From the NCBI GenBank assembly GCA_040902925.1, contig JBBDWJ010000180.1, positions 1-27,028 of the forward strand: DNA of 27,028 nucleotides. Direction: 5' to 3'. Of the stretch, positions 1 through 7,068 are shown one piece after another (position 1 is the first letter of the stretch; each line of letters starts with the position of its first letter). The translations under genes were made by a program, and so were the position numbers. The notes beneath the pieces are model-generated. The model had not been told where the DNA came from, searched no databases, and saw only the letters and a program-made list of their open reading frames with translations. The DNA comes from JBBDWJ01 sp040902925 (lineage in GTDB: Bacteria; Acidobacteriota; Terriglobia; Bryobacterales; UBA6623).

Positions 1-24
1 GCCGACTTTCAGTCGAAATCAAAC

Positions 25-44
25 CTACCGGCTTTAGCCGGTAG
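25..44. repeat. perfect 8-bp inverted repeat, REP-like hairpin
   Basis: CTACCGGC, a four-base TTTA loop and GCCGGTAG form a perfect short hairpin about 90 bases beyond the nuoA stop. A second small hairpin (CGACT-TTC-AGTCG) lies at 3-15. No run of T follows on either strand, so a classic intrinsic terminator is not supported. The compact palindrome looks like a REP-type dispersed element, but only one copy is visible here. The stretch 1-135 contains no start of a nuoB gene. Confidence 0.45.
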
Positions 45-135
45 TTGTTCAGAGAACGGCGGCGGACAGCGGGCGTTACTCCGGCTTTGCGGGCTCGCGG
101 CTGATTGGAAAACCAGGAGGAAGAAAAGCGCCTGC

Positions 136-492
136 TCAAACCCACTTCAGCGCGCCCTGGCGCACGATCCAGATGTAGCCGACGATCAGAATCGCCAAAA
201 ACACCAACATCTCAATCAGACCGAACAAGCCCAGCACGTTGTACTGGATGGCCCAGGGGATGAGGAAGATCGTCTCGACGTCGAAGATCACGAACAGGAT
301 TGCCACCAGGTAGAAGCGGATGGAATAGCGGCCGCGGGTGTCGCTATCGGGGGCTATGCCGCATTCGTAGGCCTCGCTTTTGGTCCTGCTGGGGGCATAG
401 GGCCGCACAAGCTGCGCGGCCAGCAAGGTCACGATGGGGAACGCGATCGCGATGGCCAGAAAAATCAGAATCGGGATGTAGCCGCGCGGCAT
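136..492 (-). CDS. nuoA: NADH-quinone oxidoreductase subunit A
   Basis: Small membrane subunit of respiratory complex I (NADH:quinone oxidoreductase), located in the cytoplasmic membrane next to the quinone-binding region. With the start used here it has 118 residues, the usual NuoA length. Three hydrophobic helices are visible (about residues 5-28, 60-82 and 86-110). The loop after helix 1 holds the conserved ECG (43-45) and helix 2 is followed by FDVE (70-73), both family hallmarks. An in-frame ATG at 510 lies inside a TGnTATATT extended -10 element, so the ATG at 492 is preferred; a GGGAG sits only two bases before it. Unusually, no nuoB begins within the 135 bases downstream, although nuoA is normally the first gene of a nuo operon. 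Confidence 0.95.
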   Translation of the reverse strand: MPRGYIPILIFLAIAIAFPIVTLLAAQLVRPYAPSRTKSEAYECGIAPDSDTRGRYSIRFYLVAILFVIFDVETIFLIPWAIQYNVLGLFGLIEMLVFLAILIVGYIWIVRQGALKWV

Positions 493-500
493 AGCTCCCA

Positions 501-509
501 AATATACCA
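501..509 (-). promoter_or_regulatory. extended -10 promoter element of nuoA
   Basis: On the minus strand TG-G-TATATT is a good extended -10 (TGnTATAAT). Eight bases separate it from the ATG at 492, so transcription would begin one or two bases before that codon. No convincing -35 is seen, as expected for extended -10 promoters. This supports the shorter NuoA start. Confidence 0.45.
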
Positions 510-681
510 TGGCCGATCAACTGACGCTCCTCGAAGTCTTGTCTCATGCAAGATGAGCCTGAAGCGAGCCCGCGGTCGGCGAGTTGCCTGCTTTGAAAGC
601 ACCGGGGAGGTCGGGGCCGTGGAACCATGCGGGCGGCGCACCGGCCCGTGGCGGGTGAATCCAGATGCGACGCCTGCTAAA

Positions 682-1491
682 TCAGGGAAGCCCGCCAACC
701 GGGATGCGCTCGCTGCGCGGGCCGATGTGAATATGCGGTCCGGTCGACTGCCCGGGCACGGCGCTGCGAAACGCAATGAAAGGAATGTCCCAAGCCTGCA
801 ATAGCTCAACCAGGAACAGACCCTCGGTGTCGTCGGGATGAATGGGCACGTCGAGGCGGCCGGTATGGTCGAGTCCCATCGATTCGTGCAGCGCCGTGTA
901 GCCGTCGGCGCTGACCGGCAACGGCGCGCCAAAGGCCTCCCAAAACGCCTGGTTCACCGCCGCGATATCGTCGTCCCAGAAGGGATCGCCGCCGGCGGAC
1001 ACGAAGGCCAATTCCTCGTCCTCGAGCTCATCCAGCCGTGACTCCGCGCGGGCCATCGACGACAGCTCTCGCACCAGCCGGGCGCGGGTTTCGGCCAGCT
1101 CGTATTGGCGGTCGGCGGCGCCGGCGGCTTCGTTGTCGGTTTCGAGCTGTTTGATGGGGATGGCGCCCGCCTCGACGCGGCTGCGCGTCAATGCAAGCTG
1201 ATCGCGGGCCATCTCACGGAGTTGCTTGGCGGCAGCGAGCATCGCCGGCAACTCGGCTTCGGTCAGGTCGCGCTTGGTGAGCGTCTTGCGCAGCGTTTCG
1301 GCCAGGCGGGACTTTTCGAGGCTCTGCTCGGCCTCCGGTAGCGCCCTGCGGGGCAGCGCGCCGGCGTTGACCAACGCGCGAATGCGCTCCACCTCGGCAT
1401 CTGTTTTTGGCGGGTCCGCCGTCTGCCCCGCCGAAGCTATACCCAGCGCGGCTAGTGTCAGCAGGCAACAAAAACGAAACAGAAAGGCCAT
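682..1491 (-). CDS. exported coiled-coil protein with M15-like C-terminal domain
   Basis: A 269-residue protein of unproven function. It starts with a signal peptide (hydrophobic residues 3-18, likely cleavage after the Ala-rich stretch near 20-25). Residues 30-160 are charged and helical and contain two similar segments (around 34-68 and 99-140, each with an xxAGAxP turn) resembling the periplasmic helices of TolC-type proteins. The C-terminal 75 residues contain DHTGRLD (208-214) and GPHIHIG (251-257); the HxH and upstream H/D resemble zinc ligands of M15/LAS-type peptidoglycan peptidases, but the H-D spacing is shorter than in the standard family. The frame is open upstream to 2004, but that extension would overlap rsfS and lacks a signal peptide; the ATG at 1491 is the sensible start. 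It is divergent from rsfS. Confidence 0.75.
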   Translation of the reverse strand: MAFLFRFCCLLTLAALGIASAGQTADPPKTDAEVERIRALVNAGALPRRALPEAEQSLEKSRLAETLRKTLTKRDLTEAELPAMLAAAKQLREMARDQLALTRSRVEAGAIPIKQLETDNEAAGAADRQYELAETRARLVRELSSMARAESRLDELEDEELAFVSAGGDPFWDDDIAAVNQAFWEAFGAPLPVSADGYTALHESMGLDHTGRLDVPIHPDDTEGLFLVELLQAWDIPFIAFRSAVPGQSTGPHIHIGPRSERIPVGGLP

Positions 1492-1595
1492 GGGATGCTG
1501 TCTGTCATTGTACCGGCCGGTGGGCGCGGGCCCGGCGGGATGGGCGACGATTCGTCTCAGCTCCGCGCGGGTATCTCGCACCATACGCAGGCTGG

Positions 1596-1601
1596 TAAGA
1601 T
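1596..1601 (+). promoter_or_regulatory. candidate -10 element for rsfS-rlmH
   Basis: TAAGAT ends ten bases before the rsfS ATG. If used, the transcript would begin about three bases upstream of the start codon. No Shine-Dalgarno sequence lies in the intervening bases, which agrees with leaderless initiation. No clear -35 is visible. Confidence 0.35.
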
Positions 1602-1611
1602 AAGAATCCCA

Positions 1612-2007
1612 ATGACAGAGTGGGAAATCGCAGTTCAGGCGGCTCAGGAAAAGCAAGGCGAAGATATCACGGTCCTCAGGATAGGGCCCGAGAATTCTTT
1701 CACCGACTACTTCCTCATTTGTACCGGCAACAACCCTCGCCAGGTACAAGCCATTTCGGATTCGATCGAGGCCACCCTCAAGGGCGAAGGTGTGCGCCCG
1801 ATCGGTATCGAGGGATATAGCGCCGCCGAGTGGATTCTGATGGACTACGGCGATTTCGTGGTTCATATATTCTCTCCGCAGTCGCGGCAGTTCTACGCGC
1901 TCGAGCGTCTGTGGAAAACGGCTTCCCGCGTGCGGCTGCCGGATAGCCAGGATTCCGGGGCGAACGGGCAAGAAAAACCCGTCCGAACGGCTCCGACCCC
2001 GCATTGA
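1612..2007 (+). CDS. rsfS: ribosomal silencing factor RsfS
   Basis: Binds ribosomal protein uL14 on the large subunit and blocks joining with the small subunit, saving translation in starvation. The 131-residue protein has the complete RsfS/YbeB/Iojap fold: an N-terminal helix ending in GEDITVL, then FTDYFLICTG (about residues 30-39), the helix with RQVQAISDSIE, and the core strand stretch around EWILMDYGDFVVHIF. About 20 polar C-terminal residues are a variable tail. The frame is open back to 1495, but those 39 residues do not belong to the family and the ATG at 1612 matches the usual N-terminus. Its stop overlaps the rlmH start by four bases, the standard rsfS-rlmH pairing; the nadD gene often found upstream is not here. 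Confidence 0.95.
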   Translation: MTEWEIAVQAAQEKQGEDITVLRIGPENSFTDYFLICTGNNPRQVQAISDSIEATLKGEGVRPIGIEGYSAAEWILMDYGDFVVHIFSPQSRQFYALERLWKTASRVRLPDSQDSGANGQEKPVRTAPTPH

Positions 2008-2408
2008 AAGTTCATCTGCTGTTTATCGGCAAGCCTCGCAGCCGCGAGGCGAACGCGCTCGCCCTGGAGTACGCCACGCGTCTAGGCCGGTACTGCCGCT
2101 TCGAGATGCGCCAGATCAAGGACGAAAGCGCCGCCGCTGGCTATGACCGCGCGTTGCGTGTCGTTCTGGACCCGGCCGGGGATCAGATCACGTCCCAGGA
2201 ACTGGCGTCGCTGCTTGAAAAGGCCGGCCGCGACGTGGTCTTTTTCGTGGGTGGCGCCGAAGGGTTTTCGGACGCTTTCCGCGCCCGCGCCGACCGCTTG
2301 CTCAGCCTCTCGAAGATGACCCTGCCTCACGAGCTGGCGCGAGTGCTGCTCGCCGAGCAGATCTATCGGGCGTTCACGATTCTGGGCAACCATCCCTACC
2401 CGCGTTGA
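2004..2408 (+). CDS. rlmH: 23S rRNA (pseudouridine1915-N3)-methyltransferase
   Basis: SPOUT-class methyltransferase that uses S-adenosylmethionine to methylate pseudouridine 1915 in helix 69 of 23S rRNA. The 134-residue product keeps the cofactor loop FFVGGAEGF (around 80-88), the LSKMTLPHELARVLLAEQIYRA signature and a C-terminal NHPYPR. It is about 20 residues shorter than the 155-residue E. coli protein; the missing part falls in the middle, before the LASLLEK helix. The family usually ends in PYH plus a basic residue, so the Pro in place of His is unusual. The start is TTG, overlapping the rsfS stop as TTGA with no visible ribosome binding site, which points to translational coupling. Confidence 0.93.
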   Translation: MKVHLLFIGKPRSREANALALEYATRLGRYCRFEMRQIKDESAAAGYDRALRVVLDPAGDQITSQELASLLEKAGRDVVFFVGGAEGFSDAFRARADRLLSLSKMTLPHELARVLLAEQIYRAFTILGNHPYPR

Positions 2409-2484
2409 GGCCGGGCATCGCGGCGGTCTTATCCTCCGTTGCCGTTCCTCCAGCCGGTCCCGCCGGCTTCGCCAGGTTCTTGCC

Positions 2485-2523
2485 AAACAGAAAGGCCCGG
2501 GCGAGGAGAGCCCACCCGGGCCT
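2485..2523 (-). terminator. intrinsic terminator of the BON-domain gene
   Basis: Read on the minus strand, AGGCCCGGG pairs with CCCGGGCCT (nine perfect base pairs, 13-base loop) and is followed directly by TTTCTGTTT. It lies about 65 bases past the stop of the BON gene. On the plus strand no T-run follows, so it serves mainly the minus-strand gene. Confidence 0.75.
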
Positions 2524-2589
2524 GCTGGGGGACATCGTTATGGTTCCGCTGCTCCCCAGACGCACGAGGAACCAAGGTTGCGAGATCGA

Positions 2590-3141
2590 TTACGACTTGG
2601 GGTTCTCGACCCGCAAGTTGTTGGTGACCGAGAAAACACCCGGCACCGAATTCGCCTGGATAAAGGCGACGTTCTTTTCCATCTCGCGTGACACTACGCC
2701 TTCCAACGTCACGTGACCGTTGTTCACGATCAGGTGAATCGGGCCGGTCGACTGCAACGCATAGCGATTCAACACGGGGTGTCCATACACCGCGTACAAA
2801 ACGCCGCGCCGTATGCGGTTGTCAAAGCTCGACAGCGGCAACACTTCGATGTTGTTCTCGACCTGGTTGACGCCCTCAATGCGCGCCACTACGCGCTCGG
2901 CGGACGTCTTCAGAGTCGGCCGGGTCACCTCGCCGCTGAGGATGACCTTATCGCCGTCGATCTGGTACGTGAAGTTGTCGAACACGCTGTAGAACGGCAG
3001 CATGACCAACTCCTTGCGCACCTTGTTTGCCAACATAGCTGTCTCCGCCGCATCATGATCGGCGGCGGACGCCGCTATCGGCATCGCCATCAGTCCTAGA
3101 GCCAACACGGCCAATCCAAATCCACGAATCGTTTTCCTCAT
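2590..3141 (-). CDS. periplasmic protein with two BON domains
   Basis: An exported 183-residue protein of the OsmY/BON type. BON domains are small alpha-beta modules thought to bind phospholipid or envelope surfaces, and such proteins are often induced by envelope or osmotic stress. The signal peptide spans residues 1-27 with an AASA cleavage site. BON 1 covers about 37-105 (VILSGEVTRP and the VNQVENNIEVLP ending), BON 2 about 112-180 (VTLEGVVSRE and VFSVTNNLRV). The ATG at 3141 has a strong AAGGAGG five bases upstream and replaces an in-frame start nine codons earlier that lacks one. A palindrome lies 27-48 bases before the start and an intrinsic terminator follows, so the gene is a single transcription unit. 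It is divergent from the SPFH gene. Confidence 0.9.
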   Translation of the reverse strand: MRKTIRGFGLAVLALGLMAMPIAASAADHDAAETAMLANKVRKELVMLPFYSVFDNFTYQIDGDKVILSGEVTRPTLKTSAERVVARIEGVNQVENNIEVLPLSSFDNRIRRGVLYAVYGHPVLNRYALQSTGPIHLIVNNGHVTLEGVVSREMEKNVAFIQANSVPGVFSVTNNLRVENPKS

Positions 3142-3167
3142 GCGAACCTCCTTGGACTCAAACACCA

Positions 3168-3189
3168 TAAGTAAGCGGATACTTACTTA
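3168..3189. promoter_or_regulatory. palindromic operator upstream of the BON gene
   Basis: TAAGTAAG and CTTACTTA form a perfect 8-bp inverted repeat around the six bases CGGATA. The dyad lies 27-48 bases before the BON start codon, where the promoter core or transcription start should be. The size and symmetry resemble operators of TetR-type dimeric repressors. No repressor of that class is encoded in this window. Confidence 0.6.
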
Positions 3190-3355
3190 GATGTACGGCG
3201 CACGACTGGGTTGCATTCTTTTTTGCCGGTTTTCTTCTGCTTGTCGCAGATTGAGCTTGGCCTTTATTAACATCATTTAAAATCAGTGAGTTATGAGAAT
3301 TTTGGCCTGTCCATCCAGATTTTGCGTTTTTCTCTTGCCGTCCCTTGATCGTGTG

Positions 3356-3374
3356 TGATATCACATAGATATCA
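3356..3374. promoter_or_regulatory. palindromic operator upstream of the SPFH/RHH pair
   Basis: TGATATC and GATATCA form a perfect 7-bp inverted repeat with a five-base ACATA spacer. A further GATA half-site follows at 3379-3382, and the left arm also sits in the perfect 12-mer TGTGATATCACA (3354-3365). The dyad lies 26-44 bases before the SPFH start, just after a TTGATC that could be a -35 (3345-3350). Binding here would block transcription. The small ribbon-helix-helix protein at 4358-4522 is the obvious candidate binder, by inference. Confidence 0.6.
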
Positions 3375-3399
3375 TTTAGATAAGCCCGGAGGTACGAAG

Positions 3400-4254
3400 A
3401 TGAGGACTCACGAAGTCAAAGTAGGGGCTATCAGCGGCTGGCTGATGGCAAGTGTTTTGGCGGTGGTTTTGGCCGCCATCGTGTGGCTGGCGGTCCAGCA
3501 GCTTGTCGTCCCGGTCCTCATCTTGAGCCCGATCTGGGTTTTCGTGGTGGCGGGCTTCTTTACGTTGCAGCCGAACATGGGCGCTGTACTGGTGCTGTTT
3601 GGGAATTACAAGGGAACAGTCGCGACCAGCGGCTGGTGCTGGGCCAACCCATTGCTGAAGAAAATCAAGATTTCGCTGCGGTCGCGCAACCTCAACGGCG
3701 AAAAGATCAAGGTCAACGATAAGCGCGGCAACCCGATCGAGATCGCGCTGGTGGTCGTCTGGCGGGTTGCCGACACGGCGCGGGCGGTTTTCGACGTCGA
3801 CGACTTTACGAGCTTTGTGAAAGTGCAAAGCGAAGCGGCATTGCGGCATCTGGCAAGCAACTATGCCTATGACACCTTTGAGAGCGACGACGAGCAATCG
3901 CTACGGGGCAACATGGAAGAGGTCTCGGCGGCGCTGCAAAAAGAGCTCCAGGAGCGGGTCGAGAAGGCCGGCGTGGACATCGAGGAAGCACGGCTCAGTC
4001 ATCTGGCTTATGCACCCGAGATCGCCAGCGCCATGCTGCAGCGCCAGCAGGCGGACGCCATCGTGGCGGCGCGGTCGCGCATTGTCGAGGGGGCGATCGG
4101 CATGGTTGAGATGGCCCTGCTGCGGCTCGAGCAAGGCAAGGCCGTGGATCTCGACTCCGAGCGACGCGCCGCGATGGTGAGCAATCTGTTGGTTGTACTC
4201 TGCGGCGAACATGCGGCCACTCCTGTGATCAATACCGGTACGCTGTACACGTAG
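3400..4254 (+). CDS. SPFH/Band 7 domain membrane protein
   Basis: A 284-residue member of the stomatin/prohibitin/flotillin/HflK (SPFH) superfamily, proteins that oligomerise into membrane scaffolds. Two hydrophobic helices lie at about residues 11-30 and 31-50. The SPFH domain follows (about 55-210), with VLVLFGNYKGT, NGEKIKVNDKRGNPIEI and the VADTARAVFDVDDF stretch. The helical part around VDIEEARLSHLAYAPEIA is the typical end of the domain. The frame is open upstream to 3355, but that would run through the palindromic operator; the ATG at 3400 has GGAGG seven bases before it. A small RHH gene follows 103 bases downstream. Substrates or partners cannot be told from sequence. Confidence 0.9.
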   Translation: MRTHEVKVGAISGWLMASVLAVVLAAIVWLAVQQLVVPVLILSPIWVFVVAGFFTLQPNMGAVLVLFGNYKGTVATSGWCWANPLLKKIKISLRSRNLNGEKIKVNDKRGNPIEIALVVVWRVADTARAVFDVDDFTSFVKVQSEAALRHLASNYAYDTFESDDEQSLRGNMEEVSAALQKELQERVEKAGVDIEEARLSHLAYAPEIASAMLQRQQADAIVAARSRIVEGAIGMVEMALLRLEQGKAVDLDSERRAAMVSNLLVVLCGEHAATPVINTGTLYT

Positions 4255-4357
4255 CGTTCGCGCGCCCAGTATAAGAAGCGGCGCCCGAAATGGCTCCGCC
4301 GCCCACGGATTGGCCCCACGCCGAGGGGTCTGAAGAGGCTTTCTCCCGAGCAGTTTC

Positions 4358-4522
4358 ATGGCCGATCGAAAGTCATTTCTTCTCCGGCTTCCGGAAGACC
4401 TCTACAGCGAGCTGAACCTGTGGGCCAAAGATGACCTGCGCAGTCTCAACGCGCAGATCGAGTGGCTGCTGCGCGAAGCCGTGCGGAAGGACCGGAGGAA
4501 GCTTCAGCAGCCGGACCAGTAA
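4358..4522 (+). CDS. Arc-like ribbon-helix-helix DNA-binding protein
   Basis: A 54-residue gene. The protein reads MADRKSFLLRLPEDLY at the start, then a helix around SELNLWAKDDLRSLNAQ and a second helix IEWLLREAVRKD. This is the Arc/MetJ ribbon-helix-helix pattern: a short beta strand (KSFLLRLP) that pairs with a second monomer and inserts in the major groove, then two helices. The family sequence RSLNAQIEWLLREA is especially close to Arc-type repressors. It lies downstream of the SPFH gene on the same strand, with only a weak ribosome binding site, and is followed by convergent VOC. The palindrome upstream of the SPFH gene is a likely target, giving an autoregulated unit; this is inference. 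Confidence 0.85.
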   Translation: MADRKSFLLRLPEDLYSELNLWAKDDLRSLNAQIEWLLREAVRKDRRKLQQPDQ

Positions 4523-4560
4523 TAGCGGCCCGCAACGACCAGTATCCAAACGCCGGGCTC

Positions 4561-4929
4561 TTATCGCCTCGCCTCCTGATCGGACCACACGGCGAGTTCG
4601 TTGCCGCTGGGGTCGGCGAAATGGAACCGCCTGCCGCCCGGAAACGAAACCGTGGGCTTGACGATCCGCCCGCCCGCGGCCTGGATCGCCTCCTCCACCG
4701 CTTCGAGGTTGGTCGCGTAGATCACGACCAGCGGTCCCGAAACGCCGGAGGCGGCCTTGAAGAACCCACCGCTGAGCCTGCCGTCGTGGAACGACATGTA
4801 TTCGGGGCCGTAGTCCTCGAACTTCCAGCCGAAGATGCCGGAATAAAACTTCTTGGTTTCGGCCATGTCGGTGGCGGGAAACTCGACGTAATCGACGCGA
4901 AGATTGTGCTGGGAGTTGCCGGTGCTCAT
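4561..4929 (-). CDS. VOC-family (glyoxalase/bleomycin resistance-like) protein
   Basis: A 122-residue single-unit member of the vicinal oxygen chelate superfamily, metal-dependent enzymes or binding proteins built from paired beta-alpha-beta-beta-beta modules. The first module shows VDYVEFPATDMAETKKFYSGIFGW (residues about 12-35), the second IYATNLEAVEEAIQAAGGRIV to FADPSGNELAVW (about 70-117), ending in the conserved Glu of NELAVW. The substrate cannot be predicted. It is the second gene after an AraC regulator, 62 bases downstream on the same strand, a pairing common for this family. The GGAG before the start lies within a small hairpin. Confidence 0.9.
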   Translation of the reverse strand: MSTGNSQHNLRVDYVEFPATDMAETKKFYSGIFGWKFEDYGPEYMSFHDGRLSGGFFKAASGVSGPLVVIYATNLEAVEEAIQAAGGRIVKPTVSFPGGRRFHFADPSGNELAVWSDQEARR

Positions 4930-4937
4930 ATTTTCGT

Positions 4938-4953
4938 ACTCCAGGAGAGGAGT
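4938..4953 (-). promoter_or_regulatory. small hairpin enclosing the VOC ribosome binding site
   Basis: On the minus strand ACTCC-TCTCCT-GGAGT can pair as a 5-bp stem. The right arm contains the GGAG Shine-Dalgarno of the VOC gene, nine bases before its ATG. The stem is short and may be incidental. Confidence 0.3.
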
Positions 4954-4991
4954 TTAGGAAAGCGCGGCCACGGGCGTATTGGAAAAAACGG

Positions 4992-5729
4992 TCAAGGATT
5001 GGCGCGGACCAGCTCGCTGGGTGGGCAACCCGCAAGCTCGCGGAATTCGCGGATCAGATGCGCCTGGTCATAGTAGCCCGCGTCGGCGGCCAGGCCCGCG
5101 AAATCGACGCGCCCACCGTGCGGCCGGTGCGAGTGAATCCGGCCGAAGGTCTGGCGGAATCTCAGGATGCGGCAGAGCCGCTTCGGCGTTAGGCCCGTCT
5201 CGTCCAGGCAGAGTCTGCGAAAATGGCGTGGGCTGAAGCCCGACTGCCGCGCCAACTCGTCCGGATTCCACAGCTCGCGATTCTGTGGCAAAGCGAGCAG
5301 CGCGCGCTGGGCCGGCGTCGGGTCCTCGGGCGGCCCGAGAGCGCATTCCACAGCCTCCAGCATCTCGGGAATCGAGGCGCAGTCCGACAACCTAGCCGAC
5401 AACCGGCTGGCCCGCGAATTCCAAATATCCTCCAGGGGGATCGTCGTATCGGTGGCCTCTCCGAGCGGCAGCTTGAGAAACGCCCTGGCGGCGCCGGGCC
5501 GAAAGCGGACCCCGACGGCGAGCAGATCGGGCGGCGAGACAACGGTGTGGACGCGGGTCATCGCTCCGACGGCCCGGAGCGCGGCCTTCCCACCTCCGCG
5601 CAGGTACAAAATATCCACGCACCCGTCGGGAAAAATACGGCCTTGTGGAACGCCCGGGACGGCTTCACTCGTCCATAGGCATTCGACCCACGGACGTAGG
5701 CGCGGGGAGGGTAAGTGTTCCCGGTACAT
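4992..5729 (-). CDS. AraC-family transcriptional regulator
   Basis: A 245-residue regulator. Residues 1-130 form an N-terminal sensory domain of the DUF6597 type (FPDGCVDILYL at 33-43; VGVRFRPGAARAFL at 72-85). The C-terminal AraC DNA-binding domain has two helix-turn-helix units: one around LARQSGFSPRHFRRLC (159-174) and one ending in AGYYDQAHLIREFRELAG (217-234), the family signature. It is transcribed with the VOC gene downstream and probably controls it, possibly along with itself. The signal sensed is unknown. It diverges from pilT across 145 bases. A TACAAC lies four bases before the ATG, too close to be a confident -10. Confidence 0.9.
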   Translation of the reverse strand: MYREHLPSPRLRPWVECLWTSEAVPGVPQGRIFPDGCVDILYLRGGGKAALRAVGAMTRVHTVVSPPDLLAVGVRFRPGAARAFLKLPLGEATDTTIPLEDIWNSRASRLSARLSDCASIPEMLEAVECALGPPEDPTPAQRALLALPQNRELWNPDELARQSGFSPRHFRRLCLDETGLTPKRLCRILRFRQTFGRIHSHRPHGGRVDFAGLAADAGYYDQAHLIREFRELAGCPPSELVRANP

Positions 5730-5829
5730 CGGCGTTGTACAGTCGAGGCCAAGCAGGCTACTTGCCAGGGAGCTCCGATGCTCATCCCAGCAAGCGGCTG
5801 CGACTTCGTCAGCTTAGCGCTTCGGGCCA

Positions 5830-5859
5830 TTGGGTCGCCGCGCCCTTGGCCGCTACAAT
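5830..5859 (+). promoter_or_regulatory. candidate sigma-70 promoter of pilT
   Basis: TTGGGT (5830-5835), an 18-base spacer and TACAAT (5854-5859) make a plausible promoter. The pilT ATG is 15 bases past the -10, so the leader would be only about eight to nine bases and would barely include the GGAAG at 5862-5866. Confidence 0.4.
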
Positions 5860-5874
5860 ACGGAAGAAACCGCT

Positions 5875-7068
5875 ATGTCGAGCTACAACCCTGAGCTGGA
5901 ACGCCTTGTCAGCGAGCTGAACCAGAAAAAGCATGTTCCTGCCGAGCCGGCCGGGCGCGAGACCCGGTCCTCCGTGGCCCTGCCCACGCCGGAGCCTGTT
6001 CACACTGATTCTTCGTCTCTCGACGGCTTGCTGCGCTATTCCGTGGAGCACTCCGCATCCGATATCATTCTGGTGGCCGGCTGCGGCTTGGTCCTGCGGG
6101 TCAATGGCAAGCTGACGCAAACCAAGAACCCGGAATTCAGCGACGAGGAAATCCGCGCCTTGATGCTGCCGCTGCTGACGCCGGAGCGGCGCCAAGAGCT
6201 CGAAACCGAGCGCTCGGTAGATTTCAGCTTCGTGCGGCGGGGCATCGGCCGGTTTCGCACCAACATCCATTTCCAGCGCAGCGTGCTGGGCGCGACGATT
6301 CGCGTGCTGCCGGCGACCATCCCGACCCTCGAAGAGCTGCATCTGCCGGCTTCGCTGAAAACTCTTACGGAGCGGAAACAGGGCTTGGTGCTGGTTACGG
6401 GGCCGGCGGGTTCAGGCAAGACGACGACGCTGGCCGCCCTGATCTCGCTCATCAATCAAAACCACTCCTACCATATCGTTACCATCGAAGACCCGATCGA
6501 ATATCACCATCGCAACGAGCGTTCGGTTGTGGAGCAGATCGAGATCGGCCACGATGCGAAAACCTTCGCCGGCGCGCTGCGCAGCATCCTGAGGCAGAGC
6601 CCTGACGTGATCCTGGTGGGCGAGATGCGCGACCCCGAGACGATGGCGGCGGCGGTCACCGCTGCCGAAACCGGCCATCTGGTGCTATCGACCCTGCACA
6701 CCAACGACACGATCCAGGCCATTGGCCGGATTGTCGATGGCTTTCCGCCGGGCAAGCAGAACCAGATCCGCCAACAGCTTTCTCTGGGGCTGCTGGCGAT
6801 TGTCGCCCAGCAACTGGTCCCCTCCGCCGACGGCGCGCGGCGCTACCCGGCGCTGGAAATTCTGGTCGCCAACACGGCGGTGCGCAACCTCATCCGCAAG
6901 GGCGAGGACCACCTGCTGCGCTCGCAGCTCAGCCTGGGCCGCAGTGAAGGCATGGTCATGATGGAAGAGTCTCTCGACGAGCTGGTGCGCCGCAAGCATA
7001 TCCTGGCCGAGGCAGCGCAGGCGCACTGCTTCCGCCCTGACGAACTGCAACGCTACACGCAGCGTTAG
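5875..7068 (+). CDS. pilT: type IV pilus twitching-motility ATPase (PilT family)
   Basis: Hexameric secretion-superfamily ATPase at the cytoplasmic base of type IV pili; PilT proteins drive pilus retraction. In the 397-residue product, an unusual polar segment of about 45 residues precedes the PAS-like N-domain (starting LDGLLRYSVEHSASDIILVAG). Walker A is GPAGSGKTT (176-184, Lys182), the Asp box IEDPIEY follows near 205, Walker B is DVILVGEMRD (244-253), and the His box HLVLSTLHTND is near 272. Family members usually have GPTGSGKST; here Ala and Thr replace Thr and Ser. The ATG at 5875 fits the GGAAG; an upstream TTG would lie within the promoter. No other pilus gene is nearby, so it may be a PilT paralogue rather than the main retraction motor. 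Confidence 0.92.
   Translation: MSSYNPELERLVSELNQKKHVPAEPAGRETRSSVALPTPEPVHTDSSSLDGLLRYSVEHSASDIILVAGCGLVLRVNGKLTQTKNPEFSDEEIRALMLPLLTPERRQELETERSVDFSFVRRGIGRFRTNIHFQRSVLGATIRVLPATIPTLEELHLPASLKTLTERKQGLVLVTGPAGSGKTTTLAALISLINQNHSYHIVTIEDPIEYHHRNERSVVEQIEIGHDAKTFAGALRSILRQSPDVILVGEMRDPETMAAAVTAAETGHLVLSTLHTNDTIQAIGRIVDGFPPGKQNQIRQQLSLGLLAIVAQQLVPSADGARRYPALEILVANTAVRNLIRKGEDHLLRSQLSLGRSEGMVMMEESLDELVRRKHILAEAAQAHCFRPDELQRYTQR

Noticed and set aside
1492..2004. N-terminal extension of the M15-like gene to 2004
   Set aside because: It overlaps rsfS antisense and the ATG at 1491 opens directly into a signal peptide.
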